Origin: Flavobacteriales bacterium UBA2104
Lineage (GTDB): Bacteria > Bacteroidota > Bacteroidia > Flavobacteriales_D > Crocinitomicaceae
Length of the DNA: 64,000 nt
Direction: 5' to 3'
Assembly: GCA_002331485.1 (NCBI GenBank)
Contig: DCYS01000010.1
Coordinates: 1-64,000, forward strand
Both the position numbers and the translations under genes were made by a program. This document shows, one piece after another, positions 41,096 through 49,554 of the stretch (the stretch's first letter is position 1; every line of letters begins with the position of its first letter). A model generated the notes under the pieces. The model did not search any database. It saw nothing but the letters and a program-made list of their open reading frames with translations, and was not told the origin of the DNA.

Positions 41096-43597
41096 ATGAG
41101 GGTGTTTCTATTCATATCTGTTCTTTTTTCTTTCCAGGCTTTTTCTCAAGTTGTGATCAATGAGGTTTCGTGTTCGAACCGAACAATTGTACAAGATGCT
41201 TTTGGTGAGAATGAAGATTTTGCTGAGCTCTATAATGCAGGAGCTTCAGCGGTCGATCTTTCTGGTTATTACCTTTCAGATCGTTCTACGAATTTAACAA
41301 AATGGCAAATTCCTGCGGGTACTTCAATTCCTGCCAACGGTAGATTAATGATCTACTTTTCAGGACGAAATACAGTGCAAGGAGCAGAATTGCATCCGAA
41401 GTTTAAGCTTTCTCAAACAGAGGGAGAATGGGTGATCCTATCGAATCCTGGAAGTAATGTTGTTGATAGTGTTCATTTAATTAATAAGATCACCAAGGAG
41501 GATCATTCATTTGGTAGGACAACTGATGGTGCGAATTCCTGGTCTTTGTTTCCTACACCAACACCAAATGCTTCGAACTCCGGAGCAACGAATTTTTACA
41601 TGTCCCGACCTTCATTTGTTCAAGCCCCTGGTTTTTATGTAGGGCCACAAAATATTGAGATCTCTGTTCCAGCAGGGGCTGATGTACGATATACATTAGA
41701 TGGTTCCATTCCAACAGTAGCATCGACACTATACGCCGGACCAATAAACATAACTACAACTACAGTAATTACGGCAGTTAGCTTTGGAGCTGATGAACCA
41801 AGTATTCCTGTTTCACGCACCTTTTTTATTGATGAAGACCATAATTTACCAGTTGTATCTGTAGCAGGTACGGGTGTTTTCGACCTAGTAGCCAATGGTA
41901 ATGGTGGTAGTTTTGAGCCAGCTGGACATTTGGAATTGTTTGAAGAAGATGGTTCTTTTATTGAAGCTGCTATTGGTTCATTTAATAAGCATGGAAATGA
42001 CTCCTGGGCTTATGATCAGCGAGGTTTTGATTATATCGTACGAGATGAATTTGGTGACAATCATAAGATCAATCATCAGATCTATCCCAATAAGGCAAGA
42101 ACAGATTTCAAACGAATTATTTTTAAACCAGGAGCGAATGATAATTATCCGGCAGCGGACGGGGCGCACATTAGAGATGCATTTGTTCAAACTCTCTCAC
42201 AATATGCTGATCTTCGTTTAGATGAGAGAACGTGGAGACCATGTGTGCTATATTTGAATGGAGAATACTGGGGTGTATACGAAATGCGTGAGAAGTATGA
42301 TGATCACAATTTCACGGATTACTATTACGATCAAAATGAATTCTATGGTGAGAATCAACAAGGGATTCAATTCCTGAAAACATGGGGTGCTACCTGGACA
42401 GAATATGGAGCTCCTGATGCACAGCCTGACTGGGATGCTTTGCTGAACTTCATTCAGAATAACAATATGGGAGACCCAGCTAATTTCAACTATGTGGATA
42501 GCGTATACAATTGGCGATCACTTATTGATTATTTCGTTCTTAACTCTTTCATAGTATCCAAAGATTGGTTGAACTGGAATACTGCATGGTGGAGAGGTAG
42601 AAACCCTGATGAGACAAAAAAGAAGTGGAGGTATACGCTATGGGATATGGATGCTTGTTTTGGACATTATGTGAACTACACGGGGATACCTGATGAGTCA
42701 TCTTCAGCAGATCCTTGTAATGCTGAAAATTTACCTGATCCTGGAGGGCAGGGTCATACGCTGATCCTATCAAAATTGATCAATGAAAGTGACATTGTTT
42801 CTCAATTTTATAAAACAAGATACATTGATCTAAATAACACTTATTTTTCTTGTGATTATACGATACCACTACTGGATTCAATGCTTAATACATTTGCAGA
42901 TGAGATGCCTCGTCAAATTCAAGTTTGGGGAGGAACGCAGGCTGGATATGATGCAGCAGTTCAAAAATTGAAGGATTCTATTCTAGCTAGATGTCAAGCC
43001 ATAAATGATGGTCTTGTTGATTGCTATGATCTTGAGGGTCCTTATGACCTTACAATTGATGTGACTCCGGTTGGTGCAGGTGAAGTAAAGGTCAATTCAA
43101 TTTGGGCTCCTGGCTTTCCGTGGAACGCTGAATATTTTGGAAATATAGAGACGCTGTTAAAAGCATCTGCAAATCCTGGCTTTACGTTCAGTCACTGGGA
43201 GTATGATGTTGGTCCGTTAAATGCACCCGATGAAGAAGATACAAATAGTGTTGATCTACAAGGACCTGATTATATAACAGCTGTATTTATCGAAGATGAA
43301 GATCCTGTTATTGAAGGTTTATCTGGAGTGCATGTTCCCAATGCCTTTTCACCCAATTCAGATGGGCACAACGATTTCTTTACTGGAAAAGTCGGGACAG
43401 ATGTTGCAAGTCTCGAGATCGTAATTTATGATCGATGGGGGAATCAAGTTTTTTATTCTGATGAAAAGAGTTTCTCCTGGGATGGAAAATTCAATGGAAA
43501 TTTATTGAATACTGGAGTTTATGCTTACGCTATCAAAGTCACCTACTATGATAGTACAGAGCAACAGTTGAGTGGTAACATAACATTGATAAGATAA
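41096..43597 (+). CDS. secreted CotH-kinase-like protein with T9SS type B sorting domain
   Basis: 833 residues. Signal peptide 1-18; lamin-tail domain about 18-140; chitobiase-C-like domain about 170-245 (VRYTLDGSIPTVASTLYAGP); CotH kinase-like domain about 300-600 with RIIFKPG, YLNGEYWGVYEMREKYD and TLWDMDACFGH; a bacterial-repeat domain about 660-735; type B C-terminal sorting domain from about 745 (VPNAFSPNSDGHNDFF, YDRWGNQVFYS). CotH kinases phosphorylate proteins in spores; the role outside the cell is unknown. The stop overlaps the start of a PorP/SprF gene (TAATG). Confidence 0.93.
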   Translation: MRVFLFISVLFSFQAFSQVVINEVSCSNRTIVQDAFGENEDFAELYNAGASAVDLSGYYLSDRSTNLTKWQIPAGTSIPANGRLMIYFSGRNTVQGAELHPKFKLSQTEGEWVILSNPGSNVVDSVHLINKITKEDHSFGRTTDGANSWSLFPTPTPNASNSGATNFYMSRPSFVQAPGFYVGPQNIEISVPAGADVRYTLDGSIPTVASTLYAGPINITTTTVITAVSFGADEPSIPVSRTFFIDEDHNLPVVSVAGTGVFDLVANGNGGSFEPAGHLELFEEDGSFIEAAIGSFNKHGNDSWAYDQRGFDYIVRDEFGDNHKINHQIYPNKARTDFKRIIFKPGANDNYPAADGAHIRDAFVQTLSQYADLRLDERTWRPCVLYLNGEYWGVYEMREKYDDHNFTDYYYDQNEFYGENQQGIQFLKTWGATWTEYGAPDAQPDWDALLNFIQNNNMGDPANFNYVDSVYNWRSLIDYFVLNSFIVSKDWLNWNTAWWRGRNPDETKKKWRYTLWDMDACFGHYVNYTGIPDESSSADPCNAENLPDPGGQGHTLILSKLINESDIVSQFYKTRYIDLNNTYFSCDYTIPLLDSMLNTFADEMPRQIQVWGGTQAGYDAAVQKLKDSILARCQAINDGLVDCYDLEGPYDLTIDVTPVGAGEVKVNSIWAPGFPWNAEYFGNIETLLKASANPGFTFSHWEYDVGPLNAPDEEDTNSVDLQGPDYITAVFIEDEDPVIEGLSGVHVPNAFSPNSDGHNDFFTGKVGTDVASLEIVIYDRWGNQVFYSDEKSFSWDGKFNGNLLNTGVYAYAIKVTYYDSTEQQLSGNITLIR

Positions 43598-44625
43598 TGA
43601 GAGCATTGATCACTAGTATTTTTGTCTTGTTGTCCATCATTTCGTGGTCACAGGATATACATTTTTCTCAAAATGCACAAAACCCGCTTTGGATCAATCC
43701 AGGAGCAACGGGTGTATATAATGGATGGGAGCGAGTTGCTATTAGTCACCGAAGTCAATGGCTCGGTTCAAGTACTCAGTTTCAAACCACGGCATTCTCT
43801 GCGGACGTGAATTTCTTCAAAACTCGCGCAAACGATAAAGCACATTTAGGTTTAGGACTCATGCTGTGGAATGACATAGGTGGTGATGCGAACTATGGAA
43901 GTAGGCAAGGAATGTTAAGTGTTTCCGGAATTTTACCAATGGGTGGAGGTCATCAGCTATCTACAGGTTTACAAGGTGGAATTGGAATGAGAGGAGGAGA
44001 TATGAATTCTCTTGTATTCTCTGATCAGTGGAATGGTGAGACATATGACCCTTTGCTTCCTACCGCTGAAGGAACTACACTTCAATCTAACAATTACTTC
44101 GACATGTCATTTGGTATTAATTACCTCTATGACGGGAACAATAGTACGTTCGCCAGAAATGAAAGTGTTCAGATCCAAGCTGGATTTGCAGTATTTCATG
44201 TAAATCAACCTGATGTTAAGTATAATGGTTTGACGAACGATTTCATCTATAGAAAGTATGTTGGACATGCTTCTTTTGTGAAGGATTTTAGTGGTTCTAA
44301 ATGGAGTGTAGACGCCAACGCCGTTGGAATATTTCAAGGACCACAGAGTCAGATCACTTTAGGCGGTTTAATGAGATACAGACTATCAGAAGGAACGAAA
44401 ACTACTGCTTTGAAACAAGAGGCATATTTTGCTGCAGGTTTATATTATCGAGCGGGTGATGCAATTATTCCAGCAGTTATGATAGACTGGAAAGGATTTA
44501 AGTTTGGAATCTCATATGATGCAACCATCTCGCCATTAAGAAATTCACATAGCGGGGGATCACTGGAATTTTCTCTGGTTTACAGAAATCTTCATCATGC
44601 CTTATTCAAGAAGCGCAGGTACTAG
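43597..44625 (+). CDS. PorP/SprF-family T9SS membrane protein
   Basis: 342 residues with a signal peptide and the family opening QDIHFSQNAQNPLWINPGATG, followed by alternating strands of an outer-membrane barrel. PorP/SprF proteins assist type B T9SS cargo to be secreted and attached; SprF serves SprB in F. johnsoniae. The gene begins on the last base of the CotH-kinase gene, so the two are coupled and this is presumably its dedicated partner. Confidence 0.93.
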   Translation: MRALITSIFVLLSIISWSQDIHFSQNAQNPLWINPGATGVYNGWERVAISHRSQWLGSSTQFQTTAFSADVNFFKTRANDKAHLGLGLMLWNDIGGDANYGSRQGMLSVSGILPMGGGHQLSTGLQGGIGMRGGDMNSLVFSDQWNGETYDPLLPTAEGTTLQSNNYFDMSFGINYLYDGNNSTFARNESVQIQAGFAVFHVNQPDVKYNGLTNDFIYRKYVGHASFVKDFSGSKWSVDANAVGIFQGPQSQITLGGLMRYRLSEGTKTTALKQEAYFAAGLYYRAGDAIIPAVMIDWKGFKFGISYDATISPLRNSHSGGSLEFSLVYRNLHHALFKKRRY

Positions 44626-44627
44626 AT

Positions 44628-45344
44628 TTAATTTGAGAATTTGTATTTAAAAATACACCAGATCGCACGGAAACCATCTTTCCAGCCAATCTTCTTCCCT
44701 TCTTCGTAAGTTCTTCCATAATACGAAATACCTACTTCGTAGATCTTAATTCGTTTAACCTTTGCAAGTTTGGCGGTTATCTCAGGTTCTATTCCAAAAC
44801 GATTTTCTTTGATGTTGATGTCCTTCGCAATAGAAGACCGAATCAGTTTATAACAGGTTTCCATATCTGTTAAATTGAGATTGGTCATCATGTTGCTCAG
44901 TCGAGTAAGGAACTTGTTTCCGATCGAATGCCAAAAGAATAAAATACGATGTGGCTGATGTCCCATAAACCTTGATCCATAAACAACATCTGCGTTGTCC
45001 ATAAATACGGGTTTCAGAAGATGGTTGTATTCCTCAGGATCGTATTCAAGGTCTGCGTCTTGAACAATGAGATAGTCTCCAGAACATTCCTGAATGGCAC
45101 GATTGATAGCTGCGCCTTTCCCCATGTTCTTATCTTGAGAAAATAAGCGAATGTCAGCGTCTGGATTTGACTTGATAAATGACTCAACTTTTTCTACAGT
45201 TTTATCTTTTGAGCAGTCATTTACAATGATGATCTCTTTTGCAACATTATCACGCAGGTTTACCTCTAAAACTTTCGTTAAAATTGCTGTTATGGTATCC
45301 TCCTCGTTGTAAGCAGGAATAAGAATAGATAACTTTTTGATCAT
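44628..45344 (-). CDS. family 2 glycosyltransferase (polyprenyl-phosphate sugar synthase-like)
   Basis: A 238-residue GT-A fold enzyme. LSILIPAYNEEDTITAIL at the start, VNDCSKDKT, and the metal site QDADLEYDPEEY match the dolichyl/polyprenyl-phosphate mannosyl or glucosyl transferase group. No C-terminal membrane segments are present. The sugar cannot be told. It is 15 bases after scoB and probably in one transcript. The 3' end converges with the PorP gene. Confidence 0.9.
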   Translation of the reverse strand: MIKKLSILIPAYNEEDTITAILTKVLEVNLRDNVAKEIIIVNDCSKDKTVEKVESFIKSNPDADIRLFSQDKNMGKGAAINRAIQECSGDYLIVQDADLEYDPEEYNHLLKPVFMDNADVVYGSRFMGHQPHRILFFWHSIGNKFLTRLSNMMTNLNLTDMETCYKLIRSSIAKDINIKENRFGIEPEITAKLAKVKRIKIYEVGISYYGRTYEEGKKIGWKDGFRAIWCIFKYKFSN

Positions 45345-45359
45345 TAGAAGCGGATTGGA

Positions 45360-46016
45360 CTAAATATTCATTTCAGGTATTTCACCCTCAACAACAAGAT
45401 CTCCAGCTGTAGCTTCTTTGATCTCTTCTACTGATACTCCCGGAGCTCTCTCAAGCAAATGGAACTTACCGTTTCTTACTTCGAGAACGGCCAGGTTCGT
45501 AACGATCTTTGTCACACATCCTACTCCAGTCAAAGGAAGGGTACATTCTTTCAGTAATTTTGAATCTCCTTTCTTATTTGTGTGCATCATGGCAACGATA
45601 ATGTTCTCAGCAGAACCAACTAGGTCCATAGCTCCACCCATACCTTTTACCATTTTACCAGGGATCTTCCAGTTTGCAATATCTCCGTTCTGAGCAACTT
45701 CCATAGCACCAAGTACAGTTAACTGAACATGTTTACCACGAATCATCGCAAAAGAAGTGGCAGAGTCAAAATAAACAGCCCCTGGTTTTGCAGTGATCGT
45801 TTGCTTTCCAGCATTGATGAGATCTGCATCTTCTTCGCCTTCGAACGGATAATTACCCATTCCCAGAATTCCATTCTCTGATTGAAATTCTACTTGCATA
45901 TCTTCTGGGACATAATTGGCTACAAGCGTTGGAATACCGATTCCAAGATTTACATAATATCCATCTTCGATTTCTTGAGATATTCTTTTAGCGATACCAA
46001 TTTTATCAAGTGCCAT
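45360..46016 (-). CDS. scoB: 3-oxoacid CoA-transferase subunit B
   Basis: A 218-residue beta subunit of succinyl-CoA:3-ketoacid CoA transferase, which activates acetoacetate. The catalytic Glu is in EFQSENGILGMG, with NLGIGIPTLVANY and the C-terminal VTNLAVLEV. The alpha subunit gene, usually adjacent, is not next to it; upstream is cysH and a promoter of its own lies at 46048-46055. The enzyme therefore needs a subunit encoded outside the window. Confidence 0.94.
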   Translation of the reverse strand: MALDKIGIAKRISQEIEDGYYVNLGIGIPTLVANYVPEDMQVEFQSENGILGMGNYPFEGEEDADLINAGKQTITAKPGAVYFDSATSFAMIRGKHVQLTVLGAMEVAQNGDIANWKIPGKMVKGMGGAMDLVGSAENIIVAMMHTNKKGDSKLLKECTLPLTGVGCVTKIVTNLAVLEVRNGKFHLLERAPGVSVEEIKEATAGDLVVEGEIPEMNI

Positions 46017-46047
46017 ACTTCGTATTTTTCGGAGTTAACTTTGCTCT

Positions 46048-46055
46048 CAAATATA
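46048..46055 (-). promoter_or_regulatory. -7 element of scoB
   Basis: TATATTTG on the minus strand is an exact TAnnTTTG, giving a leader of about 25-30 nt. It places scoB in a transcript separate from cysH. Confidence 0.5.
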
Positions 46056-46127
46056 CGTTTTTTTGTGGCTCAAGAATGAAAATATTCAGCTAAATCAGGA
46101 ACATTGATCCGAGAATTTACTAATTAC

Positions 46128-46739
46128 TTATTGATGTATACCACACTCTCTATTGGCTAGCGCTTTTGTTGGATCGTAATAGTCAAATTCATTTTCTAGC
46201 TCGTGTTCTGATAAATAAACATCTAGATCGTCATCACTGTGGTAATAAAATGGACTGACTTTTAGAACACCATCACTACCTTGTGATAGAATATCAATTG
46301 AGTCTCTGAATGCTGTTTGTCCTTTTCTTAGATTAGTGAACCAAACGTCCGGGTTGTGCTCATTCATTGCTCGCTGGAATGGTTCTAATTTCACTTGCTC
46401 AGAAAAAAGCTTGTGCTCTGGTGTATCAACTTCAGGTATTCCAAGCACTACGTTTCTGTAACCTACAGATTGTTTTGGAACATAAATATCGATATTGAGA
46501 TCAAGCTTTTCAATGATCTGATGTGCATGACGATACGTTTTAGAAGTATTATATCCAGTGTCACACCAAATAACTTTTATACTCGGATCAACCTTGTGGA
46601 CCAAATGAAGGATCGCTACTTCATAAGGACGAAAGTTAGTAGTTATTACCGGGCGGTCAGCTTGGTTCAGTGCCCATTCTACGATTTGAATAGGACTGAA
46701 GTCCTTAAGTTTATTATTCTGTTCTTGTATATTCATCAT
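46128..46739 (-). CDS. cysH: phosphoadenylyl-sulfate reductase, CysH family
   Basis: 203 residues. The nucleotide-binding part shows VIWCDTGYNTSKTYRHAH, and the protein ends in the catalytic ECGIHQ. The Cys pairs that hold a 4Fe-4S cluster in APS reductases are absent, so the PAPS-type is more likely. It reduces activated sulfate to sulfite. Neither cysD, cysN nor cysC adjoins it. It follows a DUF2061 gene by 4 bases, a pairing known in Bacteroidota sulfate assimilation. Confidence 0.92.
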   Translation of the reverse strand: MMNIQEQNNKLKDFSPIQIVEWALNQADRPVITTNFRPYEVAILHLVHKVDPSIKVIWCDTGYNTSKTYRHAHQIIEKLDLNIDIYVPKQSVGYRNVVLGIPEVDTPEHKLFSEQVKLEPFQRAMNEHNPDVWFTNLRKGQTAFRDSIDILSQGSDGVLKVSPFYYHSDDDLDVYLSEHELENEFDYYDPTKALANRECGIHQ

Positions 46740-46743
46740 TTCT

Positions 46744-46998
46744 TTATTTTCCCCATTTAACCTGATTCCATGCTCGTTCGTGAATGAAATAGAGTACCAT
46801 TTTCGTCATGAGTTCAATTGATCCAATTGAAAATGCGAGTGTTAACTCACCAGTCAGTAACCATGAAATTGTGATCGTATCCAATGTTCCTACAACCCTC
46901 CAGCTTATTGCTTTCACAATACTTCGTAGTGGTCGTTCATCTGCAGATGATTCTCTTCTCTCTTGACGTTTATTTCCTATAAATTGGTCTAAAATCAT
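46744..46998 (-). CDS. DUF2061 membrane protein
   Basis: 84 residues with two hydrophobic segments. RSIVKAISWRVVGTLDTITISWLLTG and LTKMVLYFIHERAW-like ends are the DUF2061 signature. These small membrane proteins often accompany sulfate-assimilation genes, sometimes fused to the APS kinase; the function is unknown. It is the first gene of a two-gene unit with cysH. Confidence 0.9.
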   Translation of the reverse strand: MILDQFIGNKRQERRESSADERPLRSIVKAISWRVVGTLDTITISWLLTGELTLAFSIGSIELMTKMVLYFIHERAWNQVKWGK

Positions 46999-47013
46999 AA
47001 CTTAATTTATAAA

Positions 47014-47032
47014 CCCTATCGGAATAATAGGG
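47014..47032. promoter_or_regulatory. dyad CCCTAT-N7-ATAGGG between rrf2 gene and DUF2061
   Basis: A perfect 6-bp inverted repeat 16 bases upstream of the DUF2061 ATG, with a central CGGAATA. It sits directly after the Rrf2-family gene and before the cysH unit. It is a good candidate for the Rrf2 binding site. It lacks a T-run. Confidence 0.45.
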
Positions 47033-47087
47033 AAACAAATGTAGTCATTTTTTTAGAATGAAAAATGTTTAAGAAGAGAATTCTAGT

Positions 47088-47507
47088 TTAATTGGTCTCA
47101 GACACGAGCTGCGCAAGACTTTTATTTTTTAGGACGCCGAGTGTACTATCACGAACTTCTAACATCAATTTATGAACTGTGCACTTATCTTCGTCAGGGC
47201 AATCGTCACACTTCTCATAAAAATTCAAGCTAACACATGGCACCATAGCTATCGGACCTTCAAGTTGTCTAATAACCTCACTCATCATTACATCGCTTGC
47301 TGATCTAAGTAAATAATAACCTCCACCTTTTCCTTTTTTAGCACCTAGAATCCCTGCTTTTTTCAGCGTTAATAGAATGGACTCGAGAAACTTGTGAGAA
47401 ATGTTTTCTTCTTTTGAAATAACAGCGATCTGGACAGGGTTTTTATCTGAAACCTTGGCGATGTAGGTCAGTGCTTTTATTCCATATTTAGTCTTTTTAG
47501 AAAGCAT
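47088..47507 (-). CDS. Rrf2-family transcriptional regulator
   Basis: 139 residues. The N-terminal winged helix (KTKYGIKALTYIAK, SHKFLESILLTLKKAGILGAKKGKGGGYYL) is characteristic. Four cysteines in the pattern C-X8-C-X2-C-X5-C near residues 90-110 could bind an iron-sulfur cluster. Together with cysH downstream, it is likely a regulator of cysteine or sulfur metabolism; this is inferred from position. The next minus-strand genes are DUF2061 and cysH. Confidence 0.92.
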   Translation of the reverse strand: MLSKKTKYGIKALTYIAKVSDKNPVQIAVISKEENISHKFLESILLTLKKAGILGAKKGKGGGYYLLRSASDVMMSEVIRQLEGPIAMVPCVSLNFYEKCDDCPDEDKCTVHKLMLEVRDSTLGVLKNKSLAQLVSETN

Positions 47508-47521
47508 TCAAGTGCAATTTT

Positions 47522-49411
47522 TTAAACTTTAACTGCAATAATACAAATATCATCAACTTGTTCATGTTCTCCTCTCCATTCGTTGAGCTCTTGTTTTATT
47601 CGTTCTCTTTGTTCGATAAGAGGAAGCTTATGGATTGATAAAAATAGCTTTCTTAAGCGACTTGGTTTAAATTTCTTTCCTCTTGGTCCACCAAATTGAT
47701 CCTGCATACCATCCGTGAAAATGTAGATCGTATCACCTTCATTTAGTTTTACGTCATGTAAGGTGAAATTGGTTGGTTTTCTATGTCGACCAACAGGCTG
47801 TTTATCTGGCTTGATCTCCTTGATGACTTCATCATTTTCACCAATTATCCATAAAGGATTGTTGGCTCCTGCCCATTTAAGTTCTTTTGTTTTTCTATTC
47901 AAAGAACATAGAGAAATATCCATTCCATCATTCATGTCATCATCACTCTGAGAAAATTCTTCCAGGACTAACTCTCTTGTTTTGTTAAGAATTTTTTCGG
48001 GTGAAGTCAAGTCGAATTCTTTAACACTTCGGTTCAATGCATTATGACACATGACGCTAACCATAGCTCCAGGAACTCCATGTCCCGTACAATCTGCAGC
48101 AGCAAAAAGAATCGTGTCATCTAGATGCTCCATCCAATAAAAATCTCCAGCGACTATATCCTTAGGAAGGTATAAAACAAAAGATCTATCCAGATATGAT
48201 TTTACTAATCGCTCGGGTGGCAAAATGGCACTCTGTATACGTTTCGCATAGGTGATTGAGTCCATGATCTCTTTGTTCTTGTGTGAGATGAGCTTGTTTT
48301 TAAAACTGATATCCTTGTTTTTCTTTCGAAGTAATTTCTGGCTCTTTACTTGCTTATTGTGGCTTCGCATAATCAGGAATGTCAATAATAAAATACCTAA
48401 AAACCCTCCTGACATTAGTTGTTGAGATTCATTGATCTCACTAAGGAAATCACTCTCAGGAAGAGCGATCAGTATCATGAAAGATTGTTTTTTACTTAGC
48501 TTGAACTCTTTTACAACACCCCACCAGGTTTCCCCCCCAGAGTCAAAAGCAAATGGAACATCTGCCTCTTCATGATTTAGTACAACCTGCATTTCCTCCA
48601 TCTTTATTTCATCAGTAGGAGAAAGTGTCTGATCAAGATCACTATCAATGTGAGCATTATGCGGAGCACCAATTATGAAGGCTTTATTTTTAGTGGTAAT
48701 TAGCACTTCACCATTTGGTGTTGGGTGAAGATGTTTTGTGAAGTCATTTATCTTTTCCAAGGTTAGATCTAATGCAAGAATTACATGAAGAGAATCATTG
48801 TAAGGGTCTATCCATGCTTTCGAAACCGTAATTCCAGGTAAACGGGTGGTGTTGAACATATATGGATCAGTCCAATGCACATCTTCCAGGTCGTGATCTG
48901 CCCCCATGAACCATGGTCGTGATCTAGGATCATGTTGAGCCGTATCTGTCCAAATTGAGTCTACATGTACCTTGTTTCCATTGATCTTATACGCCTTCCA
49001 GTACTCAACAAATCCCTTGTGATCAATATCAATCTCTCTGGAAAACCACTCTTTATCTTCACCTAACAGTATGTCGTGCTCAAAACCTTCATTCGTTGCA
49101 ATTCCTAGTGAAGAAATTTGATCATAATTCTCTATGATTGGAACGAATAACTTATTGTAATCTGTTTGATTGAATTCATGGATCGGTTTCATCTGAGCCT
49201 GAACGGAACTGGTATTCAATTGATTTCTTACCGGTATAAAAAAGTCTTCAAGCTTATGTTGTGTCTTATCGATAGTTTTATCCACAAGTGACCTTGCAAT
49301 ATCATTTTTTGTGATGGATAGCTCATATACAATGTAGCCCATGATCAATGCAGATAAGATCAGTGTGATCACTGCAATATGTTTTATGATCCTGTCAATC
49401 TGGGCTTTCAT
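47522..49411 (-). CDS. membrane-bound PP2C-type (SpoIIE/RsbU) phosphatase with Cache sensor
   Basis: 629 residues. A first membrane segment (about 13-32), a periplasmic dCache-like sensor (to about 335), a second membrane segment (GGFLGILLLTFLIMRS), a coiled-coil linker and a C-terminal SpoIIE/PP2C phosphatase with KDIVAGDFYWME, AAADCTGHGVPGAMVSV and YIFTDGMQDQFGG. In the Rsb type of partner switch such enzymes dephosphorylate an anti-anti-sigma STAS protein. No anti-sigma gene is adjacent. It lies 14 bases upstream of the Rrf2 gene. Confidence 0.92.
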   Translation of the reverse strand: MKAQIDRIIKHIAVITLILSALIMGYIVYELSITKNDIARSLVDKTIDKTQHKLEDFFIPVRNQLNTSSVQAQMKPIHEFNQTDYNKLFVPIIENYDQISSLGIATNEGFEHDILLGEDKEWFSREIDIDHKGFVEYWKAYKINGNKVHVDSIWTDTAQHDPRSRPWFMGADHDLEDVHWTDPYMFNTTRLPGITVSKAWIDPYNDSLHVILALDLTLEKINDFTKHLHPTPNGEVLITTKNKAFIIGAPHNAHIDSDLDQTLSPTDEIKMEEMQVVLNHEEADVPFAFDSGGETWWGVVKEFKLSKKQSFMILIALPESDFLSEINESQQLMSGGFLGILLLTFLIMRSHNKQVKSQKLLRKKNKDISFKNKLISHKNKEIMDSITYAKRIQSAILPPERLVKSYLDRSFVLYLPKDIVAGDFYWMEHLDDTILFAAADCTGHGVPGAMVSVMCHNALNRSVKEFDLTSPEKILNKTRELVLEEFSQSDDDMNDGMDISLCSLNRKTKELKWAGANNPLWIIGENDEVIKEIKPDKQPVGRHRKPTNFTLHDVKLNEGDTIYIFTDGMQDQFGGPRGKKFKPSRLRKLFLSIHKLPLIEQRERIKQELNEWRGEHEQVDDICIIAVKV

Positions 49412-49500
49412 TTTTCACTCTTGAGTAAGTATAGCTTCTGTGAAGTGAAAGTAGTAAAAAATCATTGAACATGAAAAAGTATAATAAGTGACAAAAGTCA

Positions 49501-49531
49501 TTGGTTTTCAGATCACGACGGTATACTTTTG
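49501..49531 (+). promoter_or_regulatory. promoter of the type A T9SS cargo gene
   Basis: TTG (49501-49503), a 20-base spacer and TACTTTTG (49524-49531), both matching the consensus. It shows that an in-frame TTG at 49501 is the -33 element and not a start codon. Confidence 0.65.
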
Positions 49532-49554
49532 AATTAGAAATAAAAACACGAAAT

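Noticed and set aside
49501..49554. TTG start for the type A cargo gene, adding 18 residues
   Set aside because: The added region carries the -33 and -7 promoter elements and would precede the signal peptide.
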